Assembly: GCA_003486285.1 (NCBI GenBank)
Contig: DNGH01000296.1
Location: forward strand, 407 to 13,545
DNA: 13,139 bases
Direction of reading: 5' to 3'
Origin: Actinomycetota bacterium
GTDB lineage: Bacteria > Actinomycetota > Acidimicrobiia > Spongiisociales > UBA11373
Shown: positions 1 to 7,996 of the stretch, piece by piece
Position numbering within the stretch: position 1 is the stretch's first letter
How the letters are laid out: every line of letters begins with the position of its first letter
Position numbers and translations under genes: made by a program
The notes under the pieces: model-generated
Seen by the model: only the letters and a program-made list of their open reading frames with translations
Databases searched by the model: none
Told to the model about the DNA's origin: nothing

Positions 1-758
<758 letters not shown>

Positions 759-759
<1 letters not shown>

Positions 760-1247
760 CAGAACCGGAAGATGAGCGACACGACGACGAAGGCCGCCCA
801 GCCCCCGACCGCGGCGACCGCCGCTCGGGTCCTGGGGAGTTCCAACGCCACCCGGGCGGCGACCCACAAGGTGGCGACCAGCCAGACCGAGACCACCAAC
901 TGCGCCTTCCACGGATCCAGGATGGGGGCGAGGAGGATCCCGGCGAGCAGGACCGGATGCCCGATCGCAGTGGCCGCCATCGTCCCCGGGAAGGAGCCAT
1001 CTCCCTCGAGCAGGTACCTCCCGATCAGGTAGACCAGGCCGGAGAGGATGATCCAGTTCACCAATCCGTACAGGATCACCCGGGTCGCGGTGATGACTCC
1101 GATGCCATCGAGCACCACCGGGATCATCAGAAGGGCGTACACCGTGGCGACCACGATGGCGCCGTCGGCCACCCCATCCGGACGCACCACCATCACCAGA
1201 TAGGGCTCCCGCTTCAGCAGGGCGGCGTCGATGGCGCGTCGGATCAC
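759..1247 (-). CDS. Small integral membrane protein, Yip1-like, five predicted helices
   Basis: A 162-residue hydrophobic protein starting at GTG 1247 and ending in TGA that overlaps the truA ATG by one base. Visible hydrophobic segments lie at about residues 29-48, 54-79, 92-110, 115-135 and 143-160. They are preceded by a basic amphipathic N-terminus containing VRPDGVADGA and separated by very short loops. This five-helix layout, with the N-terminal arginine-proline motif and a G-H-P-containing third helix (residues 96-98), resembles bacterial members of the Yip1 superfamily. The family name is inferred from layout, not from a diagnostic motif, and no catalytic residue is evident. The gap to the upstream Nudix gene is only nine bases, and no Shine-Dalgarno is visible, so expression probably depends on coupling within the Nudix-membrane protein-truA unit. 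Function unknown; an uncharacterised membrane protein is the safe reading. Confidence 0.7.
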
Positions 1248-1256
1248 GGCGGCAGA

Positions 1257-1805
1257 CTAGGAGCGTCCGAGCAGCCGGCCGACTGGACGAAACACGGAGC
1301 GGCCCACCGCCAGCCCGGGAAGCTCCTCCCAGGACACCCAGCGGCAATCCCGCACCTCGTCGGAGATGGTGATGGCACCGTCGCCGGCGACGAAGCCGAA
1401 GCGCATGTCGAAATGAAGGTGACGCGGCTGTCCCGAGCCCTCGGGGAAGACATGGACGTCGATGTCGAACAGTCCGTCCGTGATCGGGGTGAGATCGGTG
1501 ATCCCGGTCTCTTCGGCCACTTCACGGCGCGCCGCCGCGATGAGTCCCGCGTCCGCGGGGTCGACGTGGCCGCCGGGTTGCACCCAGATACCGATCTTGC
1601 CGTGGTGCACCAGCAGCACCCGCTCGCCATCGGGATGCACGATGAACGCGCTGGCCGTGAAGTGCCCCGGGGCGTACTCGTCCCGGGCGAATGGATCCAC
1701 GACGGCTGCGGCCACCTCGAGCATTTGCAGCCGATAAGCCTGCTCGTCGGACTCGCCCGGTTGATACGAGGTGAGAAGGGCGATGAGGGTGGTGCGGTCG
1801 ATCAT
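1257..1805 (-). CDS. Nudix hydrolase
   Basis: A 182-residue Nudix-fold protein that should hydrolyse a nucleoside-diphosphate-linked substrate using a divalent metal; the substrate cannot be told from sequence. The Nudix box lies at residues 78-102: it begins PGGHVDP and ends RREVAEETGI, with the metal-binding glutamates at E95, E98 and E99. The loop between the glycine and the RE is one residue longer than the strict pattern, as in the PGGHVEPxDA-type subgroup. TASAFIVHPDG (50-60) and VLLVHH (63-68) form the usual first strands. ATG at 1805 is the only upstream methionine in frame, but no Shine-Dalgarno precedes it: a heptamer repeat array begins four bases upstream. The gene sits between the LLM oxidoreductase and the Yip1-like gene and may head a small transcription unit with truA. 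Family call firm, role unknown. Confidence 0.92.
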   Translation of the reverse strand: MIDRTTLIALLTSYQPGESDEQAYRLQMLEVAAAVVDPFARDEYAPGHFTASAFIVHPDGERVLLVHHGKIGIWVQPGGHVDPADAGLIAAARREVAEETGITDLTPITDGLFDIDVHVFPEGSGQPRHLHFDMRFGFVAGDGAITISDEVRDCRWVSWEELPGLAVGRSVFRPVGRLLGRS

Positions 1806-1809
1806 GGCA

Positions 1810-1872
1810 TCAGGTGTCAGGTATCAGGTATCAGGTGTCAGGTCCAGATCCTGTTACCTGACACCTGACACC
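1810..1872. repeat. Inverted array of TCAGGTG/ACCTGAC heptamers
   Basis: Five units of TCAGGTN (1810-1844, last base G, A, A, G, C) are followed after a 12-base loop by two ACCTGAC units plus ACC (1856-1872). The halves are complementary: 1831-1843 pairs perfectly with 1856-1868 (13 bp), and after one mismatch 1827-1829 pairs with 1870-1872. The array fills most of the 80-base LLM-Nudix spacer. There is no T-run, so an intrinsic terminator is unlikely, although the RNA hairpin would be strong. Confidence 0.95.
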
Positions 1873-1885
1873 CACCTCCGCAGGC

Positions 1886-2689
1886 TCACCGATTGGACCC
1901 AAGAGCCAGGTTACGCGTGTCGCGCCACCCCACCCATCGATCGAACCAGGACAGGTCCAGGTTCGTCCCTCCGATCCCGAAGGTGAGCAGCGTCGCTCCC
2001 GCCGCGACCAGGGTGTCGCCGTGGGCAGGGTCCTCGCGGTGCGCCACGGGAACTCCGGCCGACCGCTCGATCGTGGCAGGGTCGCGCCCCACCTTGGCGC
2101 AGTGGGCATCGAGCACCGCGCACTTGTGGCTGATCTGGGCCGCATCACCGAAGACGTGCCAGATGTCGGCGTGCTCCGCGGTGATCCGCAGCGTCACCTT
2201 CTCCCCGCCCCCGCCGATCAGGATGGGCATCTTCCGCAACGGAGGCGGGTTGAGCGCCTCCAGCCTCCGCTTGATCACCGGAAGATCGCGCTTGAGGGCT
2301 GCAACCCGCGACGGGCCGGTGCCGAACTCGTACCCGTACTCGATGTAGTCCTTCTCGAACCAGCCGGCTCCCAGGCCCAGGATCACCCGTCCTCCCGAGA
2401 TGTGGTCCACGGTCCGCGCCATGTCCGCCAGGAGGTTGGGATTGCGATAGGAGTTGCACGCCACCAGGGGTCCCAGCTCCACGCGGTTCGTGACCTCGGC
2501 GAAGGAGGCGAGCTGTGTCCAGCACTCGAAGTGCCTCCCCTCGGGCTCCCCAGAGAGGGGATAGAAATGGTCCCAATTCATGATCACATCGGCGCCGCGG
2601 GCTTCGGCTTCGATGGCGGCGTCGCGCAGCGCGGCGTAGGAGGCGTGCTGCGGATGGATCTGGACGGCGAGACGGATCGGACGGATCAC
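1886..2689 (-). CDS. LLM-class (luciferase-like) flavin/F420-dependent oxidoreductase
   Basis: A 267-residue TIM-barrel enzyme of the luciferase-like monooxygenase superfamily. Supporting motifs: MNWDHF (residues 37-42), ELGPLVACNSYRNP (71-84), the hallmark SGGRVILGLGAGWFE (98-112), and PILIGGGGEKV (155-165), which forms the cofactor phosphate-binding region. Actinobacterial members of this shape commonly use coenzyme F420, and the F420-type reading is inferred from family and lineage; FMN use cannot be excluded. The substrate is unknown. GTG at 2689 is chosen as start because AGGAG lies four bases upstream (2694-2698) and because the protein then begins at the first barrel strand (IRLAVQI). 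Length is a little short for the family, with a compact C-terminus. It lies 46 bases downstream of the CLC gene, and the spacer after it is filled by a heptamer array. Confidence 0.9.
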   Translation of the reverse strand: MIRPIRLAVQIHPQHASYAALRDAAIEAEARGADVIMNWDHFYPLSGEPEGRHFECWTQLASFAEVTNRVELGPLVACNSYRNPNLLADMARTVDHISGGRVILGLGAGWFEKDYIEYGYEFGTGPSRVAALKRDLPVIKRRLEALNPPPLRKMPILIGGGGEKVTLRITAEHADIWHVFGDAAQISHKCAVLDAHCAKVGRDPATIERSAGVPVAHREDPAHGDTLVAAGATLLTFGIGGTNLDLSWFDRWVGWRDTRNLALGSNR

Positions 2690-2712
2690 GCGACTCCTGG
2701 TCGTTGGTAAGA

Positions 2713-2726
2713 AGACGCTAGACGCT
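2713..2726. repeat. AGACGCT heptamer, two copies
   Basis: AGACGCT occurs twice in direct tandem (2713-2719, 2720-2726) in the 46-base CLC-LLM spacer. Two copies alone could be chance; it is listed because the period matches the other spacer arrays in this window. Confidence 0.7.
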
Positions 2727-2735
2727 TCCGCCGGT

Positions 2736-4994
2736 TCACCGCTCGCCGGACGCGGTGGCCCGCAGTCGCTCCACGAGTGTGCGGCGGGCGCCGGGCAGGG
2801 CGAACACCGTCACCCGGTCGCCGCCCAGGAGCACCGTGGATCCGTCGGGCACGATCACGGTCGAACCGCGGTGCACCGAGACGATCGTGCACCCTCCCGG
2901 CACGTCGATGTCCCGAATCCGCCTGCCGTCGGCCAGTGAGCCCGGTGGAACCTCGACGTCGCCGAATCGGGCCGCGTCCTCATCCGTCACCGCATCCATC
3001 TCGGCGGTATCCCTGGCATCGATCCGATCCAGCAGGCGAAGATGACCGTCGCCGCGGGCCAGCACGGTGAGGACGTCGCCGGTCTCGAGGCGGGTGGCTC
3101 CATCGGGTATCAACAGAGTGGTGCCGCGCCGCACCGAGACGACGGTCGTGCCCGGGGGCATCGGGATGTGACGCAGCATCCGGCCACCGGCGACCGAACC
3201 GACGGGGATCGTCATCTGATGGAACCCGGCGTCGGCGCCGGTACGGGCCTTCAGGCGCGATCGACCCAGATCGTGGTCGATCTCCTGACCGAGGGCGATG
3301 TGATACGCCCGCACCACGTCCTCCCGGCGGAACATGGCCACGAGCCGGCTCGGGTCGTCGTCGGCGACCACGGGAATCCGCCCCACGCCGAGCGCCGCCA
3401 TCCTCTCCAGTACCTGTGACACCGGCATCGCCGGCGTCGCAGTCGCCGGACGCTGGGTCATGACTCGGGCAACCGGAGCGGTCGCCGCCTCGGGCCCGGC
3501 CCGCATCAGGTCGGTGACGGTCACGATCCCCACGAGGCGACCGTCCTCGGTCACCGCCACTCCGTGGACCCGGTGCCGCTCCAGCAACGCCTCCACCTCG
3601 GCCACGGTCATGTCTGCCCGCGCCGTCACCGGATCACGGACGAGGATCTCTCCCACCGTGACGGTGTCAAGAAGGTCGATCTCGGACCGGGAGGTGAGGG
3701 TGATGCCGCGACGCGCCAGCCCCATGGTGTACACCGAGTGGGGGTGGATCCGGTCGGCCAGGAACGTGGCGAGCGATGTGGCAAACATGAGGGGCAGCAC
3801 GAGGGCGTAGTCCTGGGTGAGTTCGAACACGATGAGGATCGAGGTGAGCGGCGCCCGGGCGACCGCGGCGAAGGTCGCCGCCATGCCCACGACTGCAAAG
3901 GCTCCGGGTTGCACCGAGGCATCGCTCCACACGACGGAAACCAGGTCGGCAAACCCTGCCCCGAGCGCAGCGCCAATGAAGAGGCTGGGCATGAAGGCGC
4001 CTCCGGAGCCACCGGATCCGAGCGTCACCGCGGTGGCCACGGCCTTGGCGATGGCGATGCCTCCCAACGTGTACCAGACGATCGTGTCCGACCCGATCAG
4101 TACGAGCAGGTCCCGCACGAAGCCCTGCCCGGTCCCGGCCACCTCGGGGGCGACGATCGCCACCCCGGCCACACCAAGGCCGAACAGCACCGGCCGCAGC
4201 CACGCCGGACCGGGAAGCCCGCGCCGCTCGGCCAGATCGACCAGGCGGAGGAAGAGCCAGCCCACCAGCGCCGCGAGGACGCCCAGAGCGGCATACAGCG
4301 CAAGGTCGCGCGGATCCTGCAGGCGGAAGGGGAAGGCCCTGAGGATCAGTTCTTCTCCGACCAGCGATCGGGTGGTCACGGCTGCCGCAACCGACGACAC
4401 GATCACGGCGTTGAGGTGGCGAATGGCGAAGTTGCCCAGGATCACCTCCATGGCGAACAGCATCCCGGCGATCGGGGCGTTGAACGAGGCGCCGATGGCG
4501 GCACCGGCACCGGCGGCGACCAGGCTCCGCACCCGGTCCTCGCCGAGCCCGCTGACCCGGGCCAGCGATGATCCGATCGATGCCCCGATCTGCACGATCG
4601 GGCCCTCGCGTCCCGCCGACCCACCCGAGCCGACGGTGAGCACGGTGGCGATGCCCTTCAACGGGGCAGTGCGAGCCCGAATGTGCCCGGAGTTCAGGGC
4701 GAGGGCGACCCGCGACTCGGCGACGCCGTCTCCCGCCACCTCGGGGGCGAAGCGCTTCGCCAGCCACCACGCCAGGGTGAAGCCCAGGGGGACGGTGGCC
4801 AGCAGGATGAGGCGCGGTCGATCGATGGCCTCCCCTCCCCGCGCCACGAGATCGGAGGCGACTTCGATCCCTTCGATCAGCAATGCGGCCGCGGCGCCGA
4901 CCAGCACCCCGACGACCACGGCCACGGCCAGAAAGACGGCCGCTCCCGATCGGGCGAGCAGGGAGGCGAGGCGGGCGCGCAATCTGTCGATCAA
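2736..4994 (-). CDS. CLC-family H+/Cl- exchanger with two CBS and two RCK_C domains
   Basis: A 752-residue membrane antiporter. The CLC core spans about residues 18-430. GREGP (128-132) carries the external gating glutamate E130; alignment to E. coli ClcA by eye places the internal proton glutamate at E214, so proton-coupled exchange is predicted. GSGGSGGAFMP (326-336) is the GxFxP pore loop, and Y422 (SVYTMG) matches the pore tyrosine. The pore-serine motif GSGIP is replaced by GDGVA (88-92), an Asp at the serine position. Cytoplasmic part: CBS1 about 448-505, CBS2 about 512-568 (likely nucleotide sensing), then two RCK_C (TrkA_C) domains at about 590-655 and 675-738. The start is uncertain: no ATG lies near the N-terminus. 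TTG 4994 is chosen because GAGGGG lies 13 bases upstream and the cytosolic helix begins there; TTG 4982 is possible. The gene follows the Cys-pair protein by 59 bases. Confidence 0.93.
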   Translation of the reverse strand: MIDRLRARLASLLARSGAAVFLAVAVVVGVLVGAAAALLIEGIEVASDLVARGGEAIDRPRLILLATVPLGFTLAWWLAKRFAPEVAGDGVAESRVALALNSGHIRARTAPLKGIATVLTVGSGGSAGREGPIVQIGASIGSSLARVSGLGEDRVRSLVAAGAGAAIGASFNAPIAGMLFAMEVILGNFAIRHLNAVIVSSVAAAVTTRSLVGEELILRAFPFRLQDPRDLALYAALGVLAALVGWLFLRLVDLAERRGLPGPAWLRPVLFGLGVAGVAIVAPEVAGTGQGFVRDLLVLIGSDTIVWYTLGGIAIAKAVATAVTLGSGGSGGAFMPSLFIGAALGAGFADLVSVVWSDASVQPGAFAVVGMAATFAAVARAPLTSILIVFELTQDYALVLPLMFATSLATFLADRIHPHSVYTMGLARRGITLTSRSEIDLLDTVTVGEILVRDPVTARADMTVAEVEALLERHRVHGVAVTEDGRLVGIVTVTDLMRAGPEAATAPVARVMTQRPATATPAMPVSQVLERMAALGVGRIPVVADDDPSRLVAMFRREDVVRAYHIALGQEIDHDLGRSRLKARTGADAGFHQMTIPVGSVAGGRMLRHIPMPPGTTVVSVRRGTTLLIPDGATRLETGDVLTVLARGDGHLRLLDRIDARDTAEMDAVTDEDAARFGDVEVPPGSLADGRRIRDIDVPGGCTIVSVHRGSTVIVPDGSTVLLGGDRVTVFALPGARRTLVERLRATASGER

Positions 4995-5053
4995 GTCACG
5001 GAACTTACCCCTCGTGGGTCGAACCGCGCCAAACCGCCGATCCGAGGGACTCC

Positions 5054-5638
5054 TCAGCGCTCGACCTTCCCCTTGGCGGGGGCAGAGTCGGGAATCTTGG
5101 CGGGAGCCACGCCGGACCGCCGCGTCGAGCCGTGTGCCGAGGGGCGCTCGGCGCAAGGCGTGAGTACGTTGCAGCGGAACACTCTCACATAGACCAGGGC
5201 CTCCTGGTCCACCTGCATGCCGTCGAGGTTGGACCGCATCGCGGCGGTGCCGGGATGGTCGTCGACCGCTACCCAGGGCACCACCTCGGCGGCGAGATCG
5301 TTGCGGCGCAGGCAGGGCTCGTCGTCGCCACAGCGGTACTCCCACCACCCCGTTGCCTTCAGGCTCGTCTCGACGAGGGCCAGTGCGGTCAGCGCGGTCC
5401 GCCCCTCGGAGAGCAACACCGCACCCTCGCCGTCGCACGCCTCGGCATTGCAGATCTGGTGGGCATCGAGCACCTCGACCTCGATGGGGAGCGCCAGGAA
5501 GGCGACGGTCGCCGGCTCGGGGGTGTCGTCGGCGACGACCGACAGCACGGTGGCGATGGCGATCGCCAGGAAGCCGAGGAAGAAGGTCACGCCCACTGCC
5601 ACCATCGCGGGGTGGTGGGTGCGAGCCTCTTCGATCAT
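5054..5638 (-). CDS. Membrane-anchored extracytoplasmic protein with three cysteine pairs, function unknown
   Basis: A 194-residue protein I do not recognise. A short N-terminus (MIEEARTHHP) is followed by one strong hydrophobic helix at about residues 11-35, with no signal peptidase motif that convinces me, so a signal anchor with the remainder outside is likely. The exported part has six cysteines in three close pairs: C63/C68, C103/C109 and C156/C162. This suggests disulphides, and the C-terminal 25 residues are polar, basic and probably disordered. ATG 5638 lies 15 bases after the rplQ stop with a weak GGGAA upstream, so it may be read through from the ribosomal operon. No enzymatic motif or lipobox is visible. 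The reading frame, coding-like composition and tight placement between rplQ and the CLC gene support a real gene, but no function can be assigned. Confidence 0.75.
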   Translation of the reverse strand: MIEEARTHHPAMVAVGVTFFLGFLAIAIATVLSVVADDTPEPATVAFLALPIEVEVLDAHQICNAEACDGEGAVLLSEGRTALTALALVETSLKATGWWEYRCGDDEPCLRRNDLAAEVVPWVAVDDHPGTAAMRSNLDGMQVDQEALVYVRVFRCNVLTPCAERPSAHGSTRRSGVAPAKIPDSAPAKGKVER

Positions 5639-5653
5639 CGGCTCGGTTCCCGG

Positions 5654-6004
5654 CTAGACCAGCTCGACGATGGCCATCTCGGCGCCATCTCCACGCCGCG
5701 GCCCGATCCTCACGATCCGGGTGTAGCCGCCGGGGCGCTCCTTGTAGCGCGGGGCGACCTCGTCGAACAGCTTGGTCACGACCTCGGTGTCACCGATGTC
5801 CTTGAGGATGACGCGGCGGGCGTGCAGTGTGCCCTTGCGGGCACGGGTGATGATCTTCTCCGCATAGGGACGCAGCATCTTCGCCTTGGCGATGGTGGTC
5901 GTCACCTTCTCGTCCCAGATGAGCTCCTGAGCCAGGTTGCTCATGATCGCCCTCTGGTGGGCGGCATCCCCGCCGAAACGCGGGCCGCGCTTGGGAGCCG
6001 GCAT
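5654..6004 (-). CDS. rplQ: 50S ribosomal protein L17
   Basis: Bacterial L17 (bL17), a large-subunit protein near the peptide exit tunnel. At 116 residues it is the compact bacterial form, without the long C-terminal tail seen in many actinomycetes. Typical features are the PRFGGDAAHQRAI N-terminal region (8-20), RPYAEKIITRARKG (45-58), ARRVI and the C-terminal PGGYTRIVRI segment. The ATG overlaps the TAA of rpoA by one base (TAATG), and AAGGAG lies 11 bases upstream inside the end of rpoA, so the two genes are translationally coupled. It ends the alpha-operon ribosomal block; after its TAG a non-ribosomal gene begins 15 bases on instead of truA. Confidence 0.98.
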   Translation of the reverse strand: MPAPKRGPRFGGDAAHQRAIMSNLAQELIWDEKVTTTIAKAKMLRPYAEKIITRARKGTLHARRVILKDIGDTEVVTKLFDEVAPRYKERPGGYTRIVRIGPRRGDGAEMAIVELV

Positions 6005-6954
6005 TAGACCGTGGTCTCCTTGTCACGCGACACGGCCAGCGACAGGCCGAGCTCGTCGAGCTTGGCGGTCACCTCCTCGAGGCTCTTCTGGCCGAAGTTG
6101 GTGATGTTGAGCAGATCCTCCTCGGTGCGCAGCACCAGTTCGCCGACCGTGGCGATCTGGGCGCGGCGCAGGCAGTTGCGGGGGCGCTCAGACAGGTCGA
6201 GGGCCTCGATGGGGAGATCCAGGTCCGGCGAGGACGACTCGCTCACGACCACGTCGCCGAGGACCAGGCCGATACCCTCGCCGAATCCGGCGAAGAGGCC
6301 GAGCAACTCTCCCAGGGTCTTGCCCGCCGAGGAGATGGCCTCGCTGGGGGTCACCGAGCCGTCGGTGTGCACATCGATGACGAGCTTGTCGAAGTTCGTC
6401 ATCTGGCCGACCTGCGTCGAACCGACGGTATAGGCGACCTTGCGGACCGGCGAGAAGATCGAGTCGATCGGGATGACGCCGATGCCTTCGCCCTTGTTGT
6501 TGCGATCGGCGCTGCGATACCCGACACCGCGCTCGCAGGTCATCTCGATCTCGAGCTTGCCGCTCGACGACAGTGAGGCGATGTGGTGATCGCTGTTGAC
6601 GATCTCGACACCGGTGGGAGCCTTGATGTCACCGGCGGTGACGTCACCCTTGCCCTTGGCGGAGAGGTAGAGGGTCTGGGGGCCGTCGACCTCGATCAGC
6701 AGCACCACGCCCTTGAGGTTGAGGATGATGTCGACCACGTCCTCGACGATCCCAGAGATCGTGGAGAACTCGTGCTGCACCCCTTCGATCCGCACGCTCG
6801 TGATCGCCGCCCCGGGAATCCGGGACAGCAGCGTGCGACGCAGGGTGTTGCCGAGCGTGTATCCGAACCCCGGCTCGAGCGGCTCGACGATGAACCTCGA
6901 CCGGTTCTCGTTGATGACTTCTTCTTCGATTTGAGGACGCTGAACGATCAACAC
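6004..6954 (-). CDS. rpoA: DNA-directed RNA polymerase subunit alpha
   Basis: RpoA, 316 residues, dimerises to scaffold RNA polymerase assembly and contacts promoter DNA and activators. The N-terminal domain (about 1-230) begins MLIVQRPQIEEE and contains EPGFGYTLGNTLRRTLLS (27-44), the assembly and dimer interface. A serine/acidic linker lies at about 237-246. The C-terminal domain (about 247-305) has ERPRNCLRR (256-264), where R257, N260 and C261 match E. coli R265, N268 and C269 of the DNA-binding surface, and NFGQKSLEEV (286-295), the helix-hairpin-helix region. Start is GTG 6954, with AAGGGG seven bases upstream overlapping the rpsD stop. A longer in-frame reading to 7080 would add 42 unrelated residues inside rpsD and is rejected. 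Confidence 0.98.
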   Translation of the reverse strand: MLIVQRPQIEEEVINENRSRFIVEPLEPGFGYTLGNTLRRTLLSRIPGAAITSVRIEGVQHEFSTISGIVEDVVDIILNLKGVVLLIEVDGPQTLYLSAKGKGDVTAGDIKAPTGVEIVNSDHHIASLSSSGKLEIEMTCERGVGYRSADRNNKGEGIGVIPIDSIFSPVRKVAYTVGSTQVGQMTNFDKLVIDVHTDGSVTPSEAISSAGKTLGELLGLFAGFGEGIGLVLGDVVVSESSSPDLDLPIEALDLSERPRNCLRRAQIATVGELVLRTEEDLLNITNFGQKSLEEVTAKLDELGLSLAVSRDKETTV

Positions 6955-6961
6955 TGGAGAA

Positions 6962-6967
6962 CCCCTT
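6962..6967 (-). promoter_or_regulatory. Ribosome binding site deciding the rpoA GTG start
   Basis: AAGGGG on the minus strand, seven bases before GTG 6954 and overlapping the TAA of rpsD. It supports GTG as the rpoA start over the longer in-frame reading. Confidence 0.75.
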
Positions 6968-7589
6968 ACTTCGAGTACAACTCGACGATCAGCTGCTCCT
7001 GTACCTGCGTGTCGATTTGAGCACGGCTGGGCAGGCGGGTGATCGTGATCTTGCGGGCCGACGGCTCGACCTCGAGCCACTCGGTGGTGGTGCGGCGGGA
7101 GGTATCGATCGAGTGCTGCACCGCGATGATCTCCTTGCTGGCCTCACGCATCGTGACGACGTCGCCGGGGCGCACCCGCAGCGACGGCACCGTCACCCGG
7201 CGCCCGTTGATGCGGAAGTGGCCGTGCGACACCAGCTGGCGAGCCTGGGCGCGCGACTCGGCGAAGTGCGCCCGGTAGACCACGTTGTCCAGCCGGCTCT
7301 CCAGGATCTGCAGCAACGTCTCGCCGGTGATCCCCTTGGAGCGGGCGGCTTCGGCGTAGTAGCGCCGGAACTGCTTCTCGAGGACGCCGTAGATGCGGCG
7401 CGCCTTCTGCTTCTCCCGCAACTGGATCAGGTACTGGGTCTCGCGGACCCGGCCCTTGCCGTGCTCACCGGGCGGGTAGGGCTTGCGCTCGATGGCGCAC
7501 TTGGACGACTCGCAGCGGGCGCCCTTGAGGAAGAGCTTGGTGCGCTCCCGGCGGCAGAGCTTGCAGACTGATCCGGTGTAACGAGCCAT
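6966..7589 (-). CDS. rpsD: 30S ribosomal protein S4
   Basis: uS4, 207 residues, one of the first proteins to bind 16S rRNA in 30S assembly. It is the zinc-binding (C+) form: C9, C12, C26 and C31 form the N-terminal ribbon. RKPYPPGEHGKGR (35-47) and the S4 RNA-binding domain (about 95-160, with SRLDNVVYRAHFA and FRINGRRVTVPS) are present. ATG 7589 overlaps the rpsK TGA by one base (TGATG), with GGAGGGG just upstream in the rpsK tail. In other bacteria S4 represses its own operon by binding the leader mRNA; whether it does so here is not shown, but the operon has a structured leader (see 8526-8568). Confidence 0.98.
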   Translation of the reverse strand: MARYTGSVCKLCRRERTKLFLKGARCESSKCAIERKPYPPGEHGKGRVRETQYLIQLREKQKARRIYGVLEKQFRRYYAEAARSKGITGETLLQILESRLDNVVYRAHFAESRAQARQLVSHGHFRINGRRVTVPSLRVRPGDVVTMREASKEIIAVQHSIDTSRRTTTEWLEVEPSARKITITRLPSRAQIDTQVQEQLIVELYSK

Positions 7590-7978
7590 CAGGCACCCCT
7601 CCGGCGCGAGTTGAGGCGAACCCCGTTGTGGGGGACGGGGGTGATGTCGCGAATCCCGGTCACTTCCATGCCCATCGTCTGCAGAGTGCGGATCGCGGTC
7701 TCCCGGCCGGAGCCGGAGCCGCGCACGATCACGTCCACCTTGCGCATGCCGTACTCACCGGCGCGGCGGGCGGCCTGCTCGGCGGCCACCTGGGCGGCGT
7801 AGGGCGTCGACTTGCGCGATCCCTTGAACCCCACCGTGCCGCCCGACGTCCACACCAGGGTGTTGCCGTCGAGGTCGGTGATGTTGATGATCGTGTTGTT
7901 GAAGCTGGCAGTGATGTGCGCTTCGCCGTGGAGGATGTTCCGTCGTTCCCGGCGCCGCGTCTTCTTCTTTTCAACCAA
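7589..7978 (-). CDS. rpsK: 30S ribosomal protein S11
   Basis: uS11, 129 residues, part of the 30S platform near the mRNA exit. Recognisable segments are HITASFNNTIINITD (21-35), GFKGSRKSTPYAAQ (50-63), VDVIVRGSGSGRETAIR (81-97) and the C-terminal DITPVPHNGVR with the basic RRRGA tail. The start is the rare codon TTG at 7978, fixed by AAGGAG exactly seven bases upstream; there is no ATG or GTG alternative nearby. The gene is 18 bases after rpsM and overlaps rpsD by one base. No anomalies apart from the start codon. Confidence 0.98.
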   Translation of the reverse strand: MVEKKKTRRRERRNILHGEAHITASFNNTIINITDLDGNTLVWTSGGTVGFKGSRKSTPYAAQVAAEQAARRAGEYGMRKVDVIVRGSGSGRETAIRTLQTMGMEVTGIRDITPVPHNGVRLNSRRRGA

Positions 7979-7985
7979 CGAGAGG

Positions 7986-7991
7986 CTCCTT
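7986..7991 (-). promoter_or_regulatory. Ribosome binding site for the TTG start of rpsK
   Basis: Strong AAGGAG on the minus strand, seven bases before TTG 7978, in the 18-base rpsM-rpsK gap. It is what makes TTG the convincing start. Confidence 0.85.
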
Positions 7992-7996
7992 GCGCA

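Noticed and set aside
760..1256. Plus-strand frames around 307-1032 and 957-1868
   Set aside because: They oppose truA, the Yip1-like gene and the Nudix gene, all supported by motifs, and have shadow-type composition.
3564..4571. Long plus-strand open frame opposite the CLC gene (335 codons)
   Set aside because: Low-complexity His/Gly/Arg/Asp-rich translation typical of the antisense of a high-GC gene; no domain or start context.
4995..5438. N-terminal extension of the CLC reading frame to an ATG at 5438
   Set aside because: It overlaps the Cys-pair protein in another frame on the same strand, is rich in arginine-type shadow translation and adds nothing resembling a CLC N-terminus.
4883..6007. 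Long plus-strand open frame opposite rplQ and the Cys-pair gene (374 codons)
   Set aside because: It runs opposite a certain ribosomal gene and reads as antisense shadow.
6955..7080. 42-residue N-terminal extension of rpoA
   Set aside because: It lies inside rpsD in another frame and is unlike any RpoA; GTG 6954 has a good Shine-Dalgarno and gives the family N-terminus.
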